Numbered from the stretch's first letter, positions 1-10,149 are shown. The stretch is 64,000 bases of DNA from Omphiscola glabra (GCA_964017045.1 OZ024808.1:24721918-24785917), one strand, 5' to 3'. Notes: generated by a model from the sequence alone, not told the origin. Program-made: numbers and translations.

Positions 1-440
1 GTGTTTGCCACGAATTCAAGTCAGTGTCCATGGATTTGACTACAGCATTCAGCAAGTTCTTAAAGCTTTTTTTTCCTGATCTTTGGAGAGTTCATCAAAC
101 ATTAATTGTTTCGGAAGTCTGTTGTCTGACATTGTTGCATCATGCCCTGCCCATCTGGCTTGTCCTTTTCGTCCCATTTTATGCCGATAAAGTCATTTGT
201 GTAGGACTTCTGTTTCAGAGTCCTCGTCTTGCCACCTTACGCCAAGAAGTTTGCGTAGACAGTGCAGGTGACGATGGTTTGGTTGTCTAGCATGTCTGAT
301 GTACACTGTCTACGTCGCGCTGGAGTATATAGGAGAATTTTAAATACGATTTCCTTCTATACGCAAGCTCACGGACACGACTGAGATGCCTTCACTCTCG
401 AACACTCTAGTGTGACGGACCAGCTTTCATTAATGCATAT
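1..440 (-). pseudogene. LINE reverse transcriptase C-terminus, degraded fragment
   Basis: The minus strand encodes the end of a non-LTR retrotransposon polyprotein, the part after the catalytic reverse-transcriptase core. Recognisable blocks in order are a TVYIRHARQ-like segment (about 325-285), CLRKLLGVRWQD (about 270-235), QARWAGHDATMSDNRLPKQL (about 165-105) and a final segment ending near SMDTDLNSW close to base 10. The pattern CLRKLLGIxWQD...RWAGHxxRMxDxRLPK is familiar from LINE ORF2 proteins of many animals. The frame is broken: a stop stands just before TVY, the segment after TEVLHK is disturbed, and the part beyond 330 is barely recognisable. The copy runs off the left edge of the window. 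It is an old, dead insertion. The clade is not assigned. Confidence 0.75.
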
Positions 441-855
441 TGTAGTTGTGACCTGCGCCTATATAAATTAATCATTATTCTTTTGTTTCAGATTTTCTAT
501 TTAAAACTACTCAAGTTTAGCAGACCGTCACAGAAGAATGTACCCTGACCCCACACTTTGAGTAGCACTGATCTGTAGTCTCCAGAAAATTGGAAAAGCG
601 TGCTAGGAAATGTTCAGATCACGTGAGATTAACAAATTTGTTGCATAAACTGGTTTTATTTTGTTTATTTGATGGAATCAAAGAGCGAGCTACACGTGAA
701 TAGATTTTCATAGACAGCGATGAAGCCATGATAGGCAATTGTGGCTCATACCAGCAAGAAGCCAGTACAGGAGCTGCTCATTCCTGCCAAAGGCAATTAG
801 GGACGCGAACAAGCTTTCAAAAGTAACATTTGAGGTGAGAACACTTGACTCATTT
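441..855. other. No supported gene
   Basis: AT-rich DNA without a convincing open frame, splice pattern or tandem repeat. The right part (about 745-855) may belong to the dispersed repeat that follows, but it does not align clearly with the second copy near 59.7 kb. Confidence 0.5.
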
Positions 856-1000
856 TACCCTCGCTGAGTAGCCCTTACAACCAGAGAAATATCCTCTTCA
901 AAACCAGGCACAGACTCATTGCAAATCCCCGCTACATGCATGTATGCCATAATGATCAATACATTGATCGTGGGCCCTTAATATATAGACGTAGAAGATG
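856..1000 (-). repeat. Dispersed repeat family A, copy 1
   Basis: This stretch, from the word taccctcgctg to gtagaagatg, aligns along its length with 59800-59937 (shared words include tagccctt, atcctcttcaa, accaggcacag, aatgatcaatac and a terminal tagaagaag-like end). On the minus strand it starts with a CTTCTTCTATATCTTA-like end. Two dispersed copies in one window point to a moderately abundant interspersed element, probably a retroposon. I do not recognise the family. Confidence 0.6.
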
Positions 1001-1200
1001 TCTTATTGTAAAGTTCGCCCCAAAAATCGTCCATTTTGTGTTTTGAAACATAACTTGCTAGTAATAATCTACCATAAAACTGACTTTCGTTATAAAATCA
1101 TTCTAGAAAATATATTTTTTATAAAATGTATATCGGAACAATATTGAAGCTTCATCTCTCAACATACAGGAATGAAGAGCAAATGTTCATGTATTTATGT

Positions 1201-1600
1201 CCAAGTCATAGCGTCATATCCTAGAGTTGGGTAAGTTATTGAAGTCACATATCCCAGAGCTGGGTAAGATATTGAAATTATATTTCCAGAGCTAGGTAAG
1301 ATATTGAAGTCATATCCAGAGCTCAGTATGTTATTGAAGTAATATCCAGAGTTGGGTAAGATATTGAAGTCATATATCCAGAGTTGGGTAATGGTATTCA
1401 AGTCACATATCCAGAGCTGGGTAAGATATTGAAGTCATATCCCAAAGTTGGGTATGGTATTCAAGTCACATATCCAGAGCTGGGTAAGATATTGAAGTCA
1501 TATACCAAAGTTGGGTAAGGTATTCAAGTCATATATCCAGAGTTGTGTAAGGTATTGAAGTCATTTCCAAGAGTTGGGTAATGTATAGAAGTCACATAAA
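1201..1600. repeat. Minisatellite, 30-36 bp unit, about 12 copies
   Basis: Repeated words are cagagctgggtaagatattg and aagtcatatcc. Neighbouring unit starts are 30, 30 and 32 bp apart and reach about 36 bp where extra bases are present. Copies differ by point changes and small indels, so the array is not recently homogenised. Open frames here are repeat by-products. Confidence 0.85.
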
Positions 1601-1875
1601 CAGAGTACAAATGAACAAAAACATGACTGTGCTATGCAATATAACTTAGAATGACAACGTGAATGCACTGATTGACCCTAAACTTGTTTTAAATGGACCA
1701 AATAAATGAAAGCGTGTGCTAACGTTTAAAAACAAAATGACTACTGATTACATTTTTTTACTTCACAAAACCCTTTACCTGGCCAGATCTGTATTCATTA
1801 AATCAGTTGTTTTTTTCATTTATGCACATATTGAACTGATCGATTTGATGGAAAATGTTGAAAATTCAAAGTCGA

Positions 1876-1945
1876 GGGAAAAGGAAAGGGGGGAGGGGGG
1901 GAGGGAGAGGGGGGAGGGAGGGGGAGGAGGGAGGGAGGGGGTTGC
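1876..1945 (+). repeat. G-rich purine tract
   Basis: About 70 bases of almost pure G and A on the plus strand, in blocks of four to seven G separated by single A. Low-complexity DNA with potential for non-B structure. Confidence 0.85.
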
Positions 1946-2107
1946 GGTAACATGCAATTTTTCAAGTTAACTGCCATGTTGTATTAATGTCATTGTAGAG
2001 TACAACTAAACTGAAATTGTAGAAAATGTATCTTCCTTAAGAAAAGAAAAAAAAAAATTTCTACCAAAATAACAATCTCTGTATTCTGACACCATACTTT
2101 GTGTTTT

Positions 2108-2270
2108 TTACACATGTCTGTATTCTGTCAACATATTTCATGTTTCTACGCATGTCCGTATTCTGTCAACATATGTCATGTTTCTACACATGAATGTATT
2201 CCGTCAACGTATGTCATGTTTCTACACATGTCTGTATTCTGTCAACATACTTCATGCCTCTACACATTTT
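2108..2270. repeat. Minisatellite, 38-bp unit, 4 copies
   Basis: The word catgtctgtattctgtcaac and its variants recur at 2113, 2151, 2189 and 2227, exactly 38 bp apart. Overlapping short open frames in all three plus frames come from this array. Confidence 0.9.
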
Positions 2271-2923
2271 TTTTCGGCAACCGGACCCGCCAGAGGACCT
2301 GCGGGTTTTAAGAGCATGTTCTGTTACTGCCAAGCCACTGTTGCATGTCTTGAGGCATATTCCCTGCACTTGTCCGACGGATTAGATTGACATTGCGCGG
2401 ACTTTATTTTAATTAAATTTATTGAATGGCAAGTTAATACGTTTATAAAGGAGCGAATATGTCATTATGGAAATTACGGGGTCATTAACCATCACATAAA
2501 TTACGGGTGTATAAAAGTCACATATAGAGTAAGGGATGCCTAAATTATCACAAACATATAAAAACTCACAACAATAGTTAATACAAAGATATTGACACAG
2601 GGTATATGCAAAAAATGATAGTGGGGCATATGGACTCGAGACCAGACACATCGGTTGACTCTTGAAACGTTTGCACTCAATATTGGACGACCCCCCCCCC
2701 CCCCGCGGGAACAGACAGACACGATGATAATACGGTGAGCATAGATCAACATACAATTACCATCACATACAGTGCATGTCACATGTAAATAGACGTCTGG
2801 GCCCATCGATTTTTTCAAAGTAATATATGGCATTTTCTTTGAAATGCAAAATGAAATAAATTTTTTATTTCATAAACCATGAACTTTTTATTATCCAAAT
2901 TCATTATTTTAAATAGCTGCAAT

Positions 2924-3120
2924 CATAGGCGTGCGCTAACTGTGGGTGGGGGGGCAGGGGGGACTAATGTCCCTGGGCGCCAGATTAGTTAGGCGCGCCC
3001 AAATGTTCTTTGATATTATTTTATAGATGAAAATAATGGGCTTGAGAGTTGAAAAAGAAAAGGTAGGCTCTTTAAAATGAATCTTGTCCCCGGGCGCCGT
3101 ACACTCCAGCTACGCATCTG
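2924..3120. mobile_element. hAT-type MITE with GGCGTAGC-like ends, copy 1
   Basis: The left end CATAGGCGTGCGCTA and the right end, read on the opposite strand as CAGATGCGTAGCTGG, form imperfect terminal inverted repeats. The element is flanked by an 8-bp direct repeat with one mismatch, GCTGCAAT at 2916-2923 and GCTGTAAT at 3121-3128, the size made by hAT transposases. The interior has a G run and the words tccctgggcgcc and gggcgccgtac near the two ends, which are also partly complementary. It is non-coding, so it must have been moved by a transposase made elsewhere. A related copy lies at 34901-35106. Confidence 0.72.
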
Positions 3121-3184
3121 GCTGTAATTTATTGTTTTATGTTTGTTTTTTATATTGTACTTCCACCCACTTCCGCTAGGATCT

Positions 3185-3240
3185 TATGCCCATCTTGTGC
3201 CCATCTTGTGCCCATCTTGTGCCATCTTATTCTGTTCTTG
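3185..3240. repeat. Short tandem repeat, 12-bp unit
   Basis: The word cttgtgcccat is repeated about four times. A second short run of the same kind (gtcatcatggt) follows at about 3354-3400. Confidence 0.8.
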
Positions 3241-3532
3241 TTTTATTTATAGATAGGATATAAATATATTATGTAAATTTAATTTACAATTATGTTAATG
3301 TTCTATATTTAACTGATGCAGGCATTTGGCAGCAACATTGTGAATTTTGTTTGATGGTGTCATCATGGTGTCATCATGGTGTCATCATGATGTCATCATA
3401 CTTATAGCTTGACATGTACACATTCGTAAAGTCTTCGCTTACTAAATAGGGACCCATTTTGGTCAGCTAAATTGTAAAATGACTTTGTACACACGAACAG
3501 CCAAAATGAGAAACACGAAAAGACTCATTGGG

Positions 3533-3850
3533 ACACACGAACAGACACCCGAGACACACGAACAGACACCCGAGACACGAACAGACACCCGAGACACGAA
3601 CAGACACCCGAGACACACGAACAGACACCCGAGACACACGAACAGACATCTTCAGACACACGAACAGACACCTTTAGACACACGAACAGCCACCTTCAGA
3701 CACACGAACAGCCACTTTGACACACACGAACAAACACCCTGAGACACACGAACAGACACTCTGAGACACACGAACAGACACCTTGAGACACATGAACAGA
3801 CACTCTGAGACACACGAATAGACACCTTGAGACACACGAACAGACACGCG
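3533..3850. repeat. Intronic minisatellite, about 20-bp unit, about 16 copies
   Basis: Units read approximately ACACACGAACAGACACCnGAG, with two-base length changes. The array ends about ten bases beyond the inferred splice donor of the receptor exon at 3871-3971, so it would be transcribed as the start of the following intron. The Cys/Val/Ser-rich and Thr/Glu/His-rich frames over it are by-products. Confidence 0.88.
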
Positions 3851-3870
3851 GACAGACAAGGGACACTGAC

Positions 3871-3971
3871 TTGTTGATGAGCGGGTTTATGTTGTCCAGC
3901 AGGTTGTACATCTGAAGTGGCAACCAGCAGAGGACGAAGAGGCAGACGACGATGATCATCATCTTTACGAC
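3871..3971 (-). CDS. Exon of a class A G-protein-coupled receptor (TM6 and start of third extracellular loop)
   Basis: On the minus strand a 101-bp stretch encodes VVKMMIIVVCLFVLCWLPLQ followed by MYNLLDNINPLIN. A basic/hydrophobic start, a helix and the CW-x-P motif (CWLP) mark transmembrane helix 6 of rhodopsin-like receptors; the following residues fit the loop leading to helix 7. The wording is closest, from memory, to neuropeptide receptors of the leucokinin, tachykinin and NPY type, which couple peptide binding at the plasma membrane to G proteins. The upstream side has a good acceptor, pyrimidine-rich and ending TTTCAG (AG at 3973-3972). The downstream side has a plausible donor, AA|GTCAGT (GT at 3870-3869), giving start phase 0 and end phase 2. 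Other exons were not found; helices 1-5 should lie at higher coordinates, helix 7 at lower ones or off the window. The donor is weaker than the acceptor. Exact ligand type is unknown. Confidence 0.72.
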
Positions 3972-3995
3972 CTGAAACGACAACAAAATATCGTC

Positions 3996-4147
3996 TGATC
4001 AATGTTTGTATTGGAGTGCAGTTTGGTTACATCATTGTGCACAGCATGATCAATGTTTGTGTTGGAGTGCAGTTTGGTAACATCATTGTGCACAGCATGA
4101 TCAATGTTTGTGTTGGAGTGCAGTTTGGTATCATCATTGTGAACAGC
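3996..4147. repeat. Intronic minisatellite, 51-bp unit, 3 copies
   Basis: The word tgatcaatgtttgt starts at 3996, 4047 and 4098, exactly 51 bp apart. The copies are nearly identical. The array begins about 25 bases on the intron side of the receptor exon acceptor, so it covers the region where the branch point would be expected. Confidence 0.92.
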
Positions 4148-4267
4148 GACTGAAACTCTATCACATCACGTCAGAACTAGATGCGTAACTGTAGAGGTGG
4201 AGTAACATGGGTCTTAGTAACTCATGGAATATAACTATATTTGTGAATGAGCGATGCTCCTCGAAGG

Positions 4268-4540
4268 ATGATATTTTTATAATTTGTGACGTCTTTGTGA
4301 GTGTGATATTCTTAATAAAGGGGATGTTTTTGGTAGAGTTGATACATTTAACAACTGTGACGTCTTTGTGAGTGTGATATTCTTAACCAATAAAATATGC
4401 GGAGTTTGACAATGTCCTTGGGAGTGCAATATTCTTAACCAATCAAATATGTGGAGTTTGACAATGTCCTTGGGAGTGCAATATTCTTAACCAATCAAAA
4501 ATGTGGAGTTTGATAATTTCCGTGTGCGATATTCTTGGGG
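4268..4540. repeat. Degenerate minisatellite, about 52-bp unit
   Basis: The words gtgatattcttaa, ggagtttgacaatgtccttg and gagtgcaatattcttaacca recur. The clearest spacing is 52 bp (4401 to 4453). It lies within the presumed intron of the receptor gene. Confidence 0.75.
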
Positions 4541-5380
4541 GAAAAAAAGGGTTATGTCTTGAAAGGTAAACTATTCTAAAGATGTCTTAACTAATCGAAC
4601 CTGTTGTTTGACTGCTACGAAGGTGATAAGCACATCAATAAAACACAAACACTTGGTACAAATCAAACAGAAATATCACGCTCTAACTATTTGAAAGGAT
4701 CCGCCATCGTAACCGATGCAGAGATTCGTGTCAGCAAATGAACTGATGTCTCTTTCGTAACGGCCCATAAAAACATGCCGGTGAAATGTCCGGGGTGGGG
4801 GGGGGGGTGGGTGAGGAGGATAAAATGTTCAGTCAGACAGCTGGAGACAAAAGTACAAACCATAGTGGGCTTTGGTAAACTTGTTTTAAACTATAAAACT
4901 CTCGATTAAAAAAAAAAGAAGAAAAGAAAGAAAGGAAAAACAATTTTTTTGAGATTTTAACTAAGATGATTGTTTCGTTATGGAAAAAGGAAAAGAAAAA
5001 GATACTTGAATGTAACAGATTATATATTTATATAATAACTTTGTTTCGGAAAATTATATTTTTGTTTTTAAAAGTAATAGAAAAACAGGAAGTAGAGGTA
5101 ATTGTGGGAATTATGAGAGAGATAGCGAATGTATTGTCAAGTATGGTTTTTCTATGTTTTGCTCTGGCAATGATTCTATTTGTTCATCCTTTAACATCGT
5201 GTGTAAATCGTATGATTTTTTGATTATGTGAAGGACAACGTATTATCTTTCTCCAATATATTATTGTTGTGAAATACGTCAAAATGATAAAATAAATTTT
5301 TTAGTGATGCCTAATTAACTGGGTAATTGCACGCTACTGGTACCTCGCATTTTACTATGGCCGCCATCTTGGTTGAGACG
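4541..5380. other. No supported gene; AT-rich DNA
   Basis: Contains a G run near 4795-4808, an A-rich purine stretch at about 4909-4940, and an open frame at 4966-5223 (85 codons) that is Ile/Lys/Phe-rich and resembles random AT-rich translation. No domain recognised. Confidence 0.5.
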
Positions 5381-5387
5381 ATTCAAA

Positions 5388-5541
5388 TCTATCCCTCACC
5401 CTAACCTGAACTCTAAATCTATACCTCATCCTAACCTGAACCCTAAATCTATACCTCACCCCAACCTGAACCCTAAATATATCCCTCACCCTAACCTGAA
5501 CCCTAAATATATCCCTCACCCTAACCTGAACCCTAAATCTC
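5388..5541. repeat. Minisatellite, 30-bp unit, 5 copies
   Basis: The unit reads about AAATCTATACCTCACC then CTAACCTGAACCCT. It contains CCCTAA-like words, but the period is 30 bp and not 6, so it is not telomeric. Confidence 0.9.
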
Positions 5542-5763
5542 AAAACATAAACAAAGGGCAGTGACTCCCAATAAACACGCAAATGAAATCGAGGAACCAC
5601 ATATAGGAATTCCCTAATTATTTCTTTCTCGTGTTATTGAAGAGATGAGGATGACTGATTAGAAGACGGACGTAAATTATTAAAGAATAAAACGTAACAT
5701 CTACATCTGGAATAAAAATGATGTTACATTGAATAAAATTCAATGAGCGAAACATCAAAAAAA

Positions 5764-6182
5764 AGATGTCGTAAGTAAGATGTCGTAAGTAAGATGTCGC
5801 AAGTAAGATGTCGTAAGTAAGATGTCGCAAGTAAGATGTCGTAAGTAAGATGTCGCAAGTAAGATGTCGTAAGTAAGATGTCGTAAGTAAGATGTCGTAA
5901 GTAAGATGTCGTAAGTAAGATGTCGTAAGTAAGATGTCGTAAGTAAGATGTCGCAAGTAAGATGTCGTAAGTAAGATGTCGTAAGTAAGATGTAGTAAGT
6001 AAGATGTCGTAAGTAAGATGTCGCAAGTAAGATGTCGCAAGTAAGATGTCGCAAGTAAGAGGTCGTAAGTAAGATGTCGTAAGTAAGATGTCGTAAGTGA
6101 GATGTCGTAAGTAAGATGTCGTAAGTAAGATGTCGTAAGTAAGATGTCGTAAGTAAGATGTCGCAAGTAAGATTTCGCAAGT
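5764..6182. repeat. Minisatellite, 14-bp unit, about 30 copies
   Basis: The unit is AGATGTCGTAAGTA with a C/T switch in the middle (tcgtaag or tcgcaag). The 14-bp period is out of step with codons, so three units make a 42-bp, 14-residue repeat. All three minus frames stay open, which is why three overlapping Leu/Thr/Ser-rich frames appear. None is a gene. Confidence 0.95.
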
Positions 6183-6575
6183 GATGTTGAATCAAAAGAA
6201 ATTTTTTTTTTTAAAGAAACTACGATTGGGGTCAGAGATCATCTTCAATTTTAAATCGACAAAAGCCAAGTAAATAGTGTTGCTAAAGAGTTAAAGTCTT
6301 AAACAACCGTGCATACTTTACAACTATTCAATTCTAATATTGTACTTATTGATTACCCACGCACCTTTTGATTTGCGTGTGTAATCTTGTATTGCTTATC
6401 TTACACGCTCTATCGACGAAGCATATCTTTCTCCACGCAAAGCTAATTAATTAAGCAAAATTATGTACAATATTTGGACACAAATCTAAACACTAGTAGT
6501 CTCTCTTTCGTTCATTGCTAGACAGGGGAAACACCTACTGCATTTTCAGTCGTACGTGGCTAGGTTCCACTAAAT

Positions 6576-7226
6576 CAGTGGTACTCAACCTTTCTAATGC
6601 CGAGACCCTTTCTTCTTTCGCCTTTTCGTCCTCGAGGAACAGCAGCCGATCTTCATCGACGTCTGTGGTTAGGACATAGGCCGCCTACAAGAGCCCTCCA
6701 GGCATCACGATCCTGAGCCAATCTCTCCAGCCTCCCCCAAGTGTGGCCAAGTTTCTTGGTATCCGCCTCCACTTCACGGCGCCAAGTGTTCCTAGGCCTG
6801 CCTCTTTTCCGTTTTCCTTGAGGGTTCCAGTTCAAGGCTTGTCTAGTTATGCTGGAGGCAGGTTTCCTGAGCGTACGGCCGATCCATCTCCATCTTCTCT
6901 GGGGATCTCTTGTTCTACCGGTTCTTGCTTTGTCCGCTGCCACAGTTTCTGGTTGCTGATTCTGTCGGGCCAGTGTATCCCGAGAATCCTTCTTAAGCAG
7001 TTATTGATGAAGGACTGGATTCTCTTCATATTCCCCGCAGTGGTTCTCCATGTCTCTGCACCATATAGTAGACCCTTTAATACGGTTCTTTCATGTTGTG
7101 CTGAGCCCCAAACCGCAACATAATTTCCGTTGCTACTTTAGAGCTGTAGAGTAAATGCGTTTTCCGATGGTCTTAGGCGACCCCTGTGAATAGTTCAAAG
7201 GTAACACGAGCTCTGAGCGTCACGTG
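6576..7226 (+). mobile_element. SPIN-like hAT element, copy 1, split by a LINE
   Basis: The left part (6576-6611) starts with CAGTGGTACTCAACC and continues with the standard words of this family (ctaatgccg, gaccctt). The family resumes at 7071 (ctttaatacggttctt, tttccgttgctacttta, ttttccgatggtcttaggcg, acccctgtgaa). The 3' end after about 7190 is worn and the closing inverted repeat is not clear. The gap between the halves is filled by a LINE fragment. No 8-bp target duplication is visible around the outer ends. Confidence 0.8.
6612..7069 (-). pseudogene. 5'-truncated LINE (reverse transcriptase C-terminus) inserted in a hAT element
   Basis: On the minus strand the sequence starts with KGLLYGAETWRTT, continues [20 protein letters not shown] and, after a one-base frame change near 6900, [39 protein letters not shown] and [20 protein letters not shown], then a stop. 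This is the classic tail of a LINE ORF2 protein (the LLYGxETW, RILGIxWPD and NTWRRxxExD blocks). The 5' end is truncated, as usual for LINEs. The 9-bp word AGACCCTTT occurs at 6603-6611 and again at 7070-7078, a target-site duplication inside the host SPIN-like element. The short 3' tail after the stop is GA-rich on the minus strand. Not functional. Confidence 0.85.
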
Positions 7227-7429
7227 GATAATTCCTTATTTTGAGGATAATCCAGAGTTATCCATCTTTTCGATTGCTAGTTATTTTATATATATATATA
7301 TATTTAGATGTTTGTAATACTATAAATAACTTGTAAAATATATATGTAGCTTTCCAGATATTCTCCTCATTGTCTTCTCCATCAATTTCTTTATCTATTT
7401 TCTTGCACTATTTCTTTTTACTAAGCAAC

Positions 7430-7797
7430 ACCACTTAGAACAATAAAGCTATAGTTCTCAACTAAGAACAATAAAGCTATAGTTTTCAACTAAGAACAAT
7501 AAAGCTCTAATTTTCAACTAAGAACAATAAAGCTATAGTTTTCAACTAAGACCAATAAAGCTATAGTTTTCAACTAAGAACAATAAAGCTATAGTTTTCA
7601 ACTAAGAACAATAAAGCTATAGTTCTCAACTAAGAACAATAAAGCTATAGTTCTCAACTAAGAACAATAAAGCTATAGTTTTCAACTAAGAACAATAAAG
7701 CTATAGTTTTCAACTAAGAACAATAAAGGTATAGTTCTCAACTAAGAACAATAAAGCTATAGTTCTCAACTAAGAACAATAAAGCTATAGTTATCAA
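7430..7797. repeat. Minisatellite, 28-bp unit, 13 copies
   Basis: The unit reads AAGAACAATAAAGCTATAGT plus TYTCAACT. Copies differ mainly by one C/T change. It contains the polyadenylation-like word AATAAA in every unit. Confidence 0.93.
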
Positions 7798-7953
7798 CAC
7801 CTCGTATTCTGTATTTTCAATAATTTAAAACTGTATTGCCACCAACCACTCAGCTACTCACCCACGGCTACAACATCCACACCCACCTAAAAACCATTAA
7901 AACATGATATCTTTGCTATTAGTTTTTCTTCATCCTATCCCAAACATTAGAAA

Positions 7954-8328
7954 GTGAAATGGAAGCAAAAGGAAAGATGGCGGGAGAATATGCATGAAGG
8001 AAGCAATGCGCTTCCGGTGTCTAGTAATAGCGAATACGCCTTCTGGGCTATTTCCCGTGATGAATGGCGAAGCCTTGGCGTAAAATCTGGGACGGTTCAT
8101 TCATGCGACTATGACATCACAGGACAGACAATACAAGTTTTTTTTAATCATGTGCTTTTCAACAGACGATATGGGAAAATAACACAACACGACCACAAGA
8201 GAAACGAGAGTGGGAGAGAAGGAGAAATACGCAGACATGAGGAACCAGCTGGTGTAGTAATATTATTTTATACATTCCAGCAAGGACGTGGAAAAGTAAA
8301 AAAAAATAGAAACGTTTTGGAAAGGTGA
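7954..8328 (+). CDS. Unrecognised 124-codon open frame, probably spurious
   Basis: The predicted product is hydrophilic, begins MKWKQKERWRENMHE and has no repeats, signal peptide, membrane segment or motif that I know. It is one of the few longer frames outside tandem repeats, and its middle part has ordinary amino-acid composition. There is no splice site or promoter that singles it out, and an in-frame run of A at the end looks non-coding. It may be chance or an exon fragment. Confidence 0.12.
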   Translation: MKWKQKERWRENMHEGSNALPVSSNSEYAFWAISRDEWRSLGVKSGTVHSCDYDITGQTIQVFFNHVLFNRRYGKITQHDHKRNESGREGEIRRHEEPAGVVILFYTFQQGRGKVKKNRNVLER

Positions 8329-8330
8329 AG

Positions 8331-8400
8331 CTGGGGGGGGGGGGGGAGGAGGGGGCTGGTTGTGAGTGTGTGGGGGGGGGGTGTTAATGGCGTACTTTTG
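8331..8400 (+). repeat. G-run cluster
   Basis: Runs of about 14 and 10 G within 60 bases on the plus strand, separated by short T/A-containing words. Confidence 0.85.
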
Positions 8401-8659
8401 CGACTCTAAATTAAAAAAGGTGGAAGGTTAAAGTTTGTGACCTCAGATCAATTTTATTGTGGGGTTGGGGGTAGAGGTATCGTCTTTAAAAGTGTTTTTT
8501 AAATTTCTTTTCTTTCTTTTTTTGCCATGAAGTTTGTTTTAATTGGAGAGAACCGGCCCCAAGCTCTATTTAATTGTTTGTTTTTCCAAATCTGTTTCAA
8601 AAAATGATTTTATTCACACCATTTGCCGACAGTTCAGCAAGTAAAAATATTCGAGACAT

Positions 8660-9185
8660 AGTACATTGCCTGTAGGTACTGAGACATAGTACAGAGTCTG
8701 TAGGTACTAAGACATTGTACATAGCCTGTAGGTACTGAGTACAGCGTATAGTGAGGTGAGACATAGCACAGTGACTGTAGGTACCGAGTACATCATATAG
8801 TGAGGGGAGACATAACACAGAGACTGTAGGTACTGAAAACATCGTATAGTGAGGTGAGACAGCATAGAGACTGTAGGTACTGAAAACATCGTATAGTGAG
8901 TTGAGGCAACACATAGACTGTAGGTACTGAGTACAGCGTATAGTGAGGTGAGACAGCACATAACCTGTAGGTACTGAGTACAGCGTATAGTGAGGAGAGA
9001 CAGCACATAACCTGTAGGTACCGAGTACAGCTTATAGTGAGGTGAAACAGCACAGAGCCTGTAGGTACTGAGTACAGCGTATAGTGAGGTGAAACAGCAC
9101 AGAGCCTGTAGGTACTGAGTACAACGTATAATGAGGTGAGACAGCACAGAGCCGGTAGACACTGAGGACTGCATGTCGTGAGGTG
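8660..9185. repeat. Minisatellite, 47-bp unit, about 11 copies
   Basis: Unit starts at gtaggtactgagtacagcgt; two clean neighbours begin at 9061 and 9108 (47 bp). The left end is more degenerate than the right. Minus-strand frames rich in Cys/Leu/Thr/Ser over this region come from the repeat. Confidence 0.92.
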
Positions 9186-9426
9186 AGGGTTGTTGTACAT
9201 ATTCCCGGAATGAAATAGACGCGCGTGAACAAGTTGAGATCAATGAATAAGCCATGGAGGCAGAAGGAAATCGGTGAGAAGAGTGAGATGAGGAAAAAAA
9301 TACATTATGGGGAAAGTTTGAGGGCGGGGCGCGGAATGGAAATACCTTGTTATATCAAGGAGAAGAATTTAAAAATAAAAATTAATGAGCTGATCATTGA
9401 ATGTGAAAAGAGAGTTTCAATGTGGA

Positions 9427-9975
9427 GAGAGACAGAGAGAGAGAGAGAGAGAAAGAGAGAGAAAAAGAGGGCTTCTGAATATATTCCTACTGCTTTTGTC
9501 GCATGTCTAATAGATAGAGAGAGACAGAGAGAGAGAGAGAGACAGAGAGAGAAAGAGACAGAGAGAGAGAGAGAGGGGGGTGGAGAAAGGGGCCTGTGAA
9601 TATATTTTACTCGCCTTTGTCGCATGTCTAAGAGAGAGAGAGAGAGCGAGAAAGACAGTGAGAACGAAAGAGAGAGAAAGGAGAGAGAGAAAGAGAGGGG
9701 GAAAGAGAGAGAGAGAAGGAGAGATTTGAGAGAAAGGGAAGGAGAAAGAGAGAGTTGCGAGAGTAGAAAGAGAGAGAAAGATAGAGAGAAAGGGAGAGAG
9801 AGAAAGAAAGATGAGAGAGAAAGAGAGAGGGAAAGAGAGATAGAAAGAGAGAGAGGAAGAGCGAGAGAGAAAGAAAGATGAGAGAGAAAGAGAGAGGGAA
9901 AGAGAGATAGAAAGAGAGAGAGGAAGAGCGAGAGAGAAAGAAAGATGAGAGAGAAAGAGAGAGGGAAAGAGAACA
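9427..9975 (+). repeat. Long GA-rich purine tract with two dispersed spacers
   Basis: Over 500 bases of (GA)n, GAAA and GGGA on the plus strand. It is interrupted at about 9470-9510 and 9588-9630 by two related copies of a 45-bp spacer (words gaatatatt, ttttgtcgcatgtctaa). Toward the end a ~76-bp block (gaaagaaagatgagagagaa and following) is directly repeated about three times. Arg/Glu and Ser/Leu frames on the two strands are artefacts. Confidence 0.95.
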
Positions 9976-10149
9976 TTCCACATAAACTCAACAAAGCAAT
10001 ACAGAGAAAGGGGAAGTTATAAAGGGTCGTCATTTCCTTCATGATTAATTATTGATCTAGATAAGGTTATGATTGGTCAATCAATTTCACATAGACTTGT
10101 AAGCCACCTAGATTACTCAATCATTAAATGACAATTTAGAACGTAATCA

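Noticed and set aside
3467..3860. Cys/Val/Ser-repeat protein on the minus strand continuing from the receptor exon
   Set aside because: Intronic minisatellite; the receptor coding sequence should leave the exon at the GT at 3870-3869.
5388..5541. Telomere-like CCCTAA words
   Set aside because: Period is 30 bp and the telomeric hexamer is not tandem; internal minisatellite.
5618..6195. Three overlapping minus-strand frames of 100-182 codons with a 14-residue repeat
   Set aside because: They read a 14-bp minisatellite in all frames; no start context, domain or unique sequence.
7276..7345. TATA-box promoter in an AT repeat
   Set aside because: Simple (TA)n stretch without other core-promoter features.
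9350..10042. Ser/Leu- and Arg/Glu-rich frames up to 230 codons
   Set aside because: Translations of a GA/CT purine tract.
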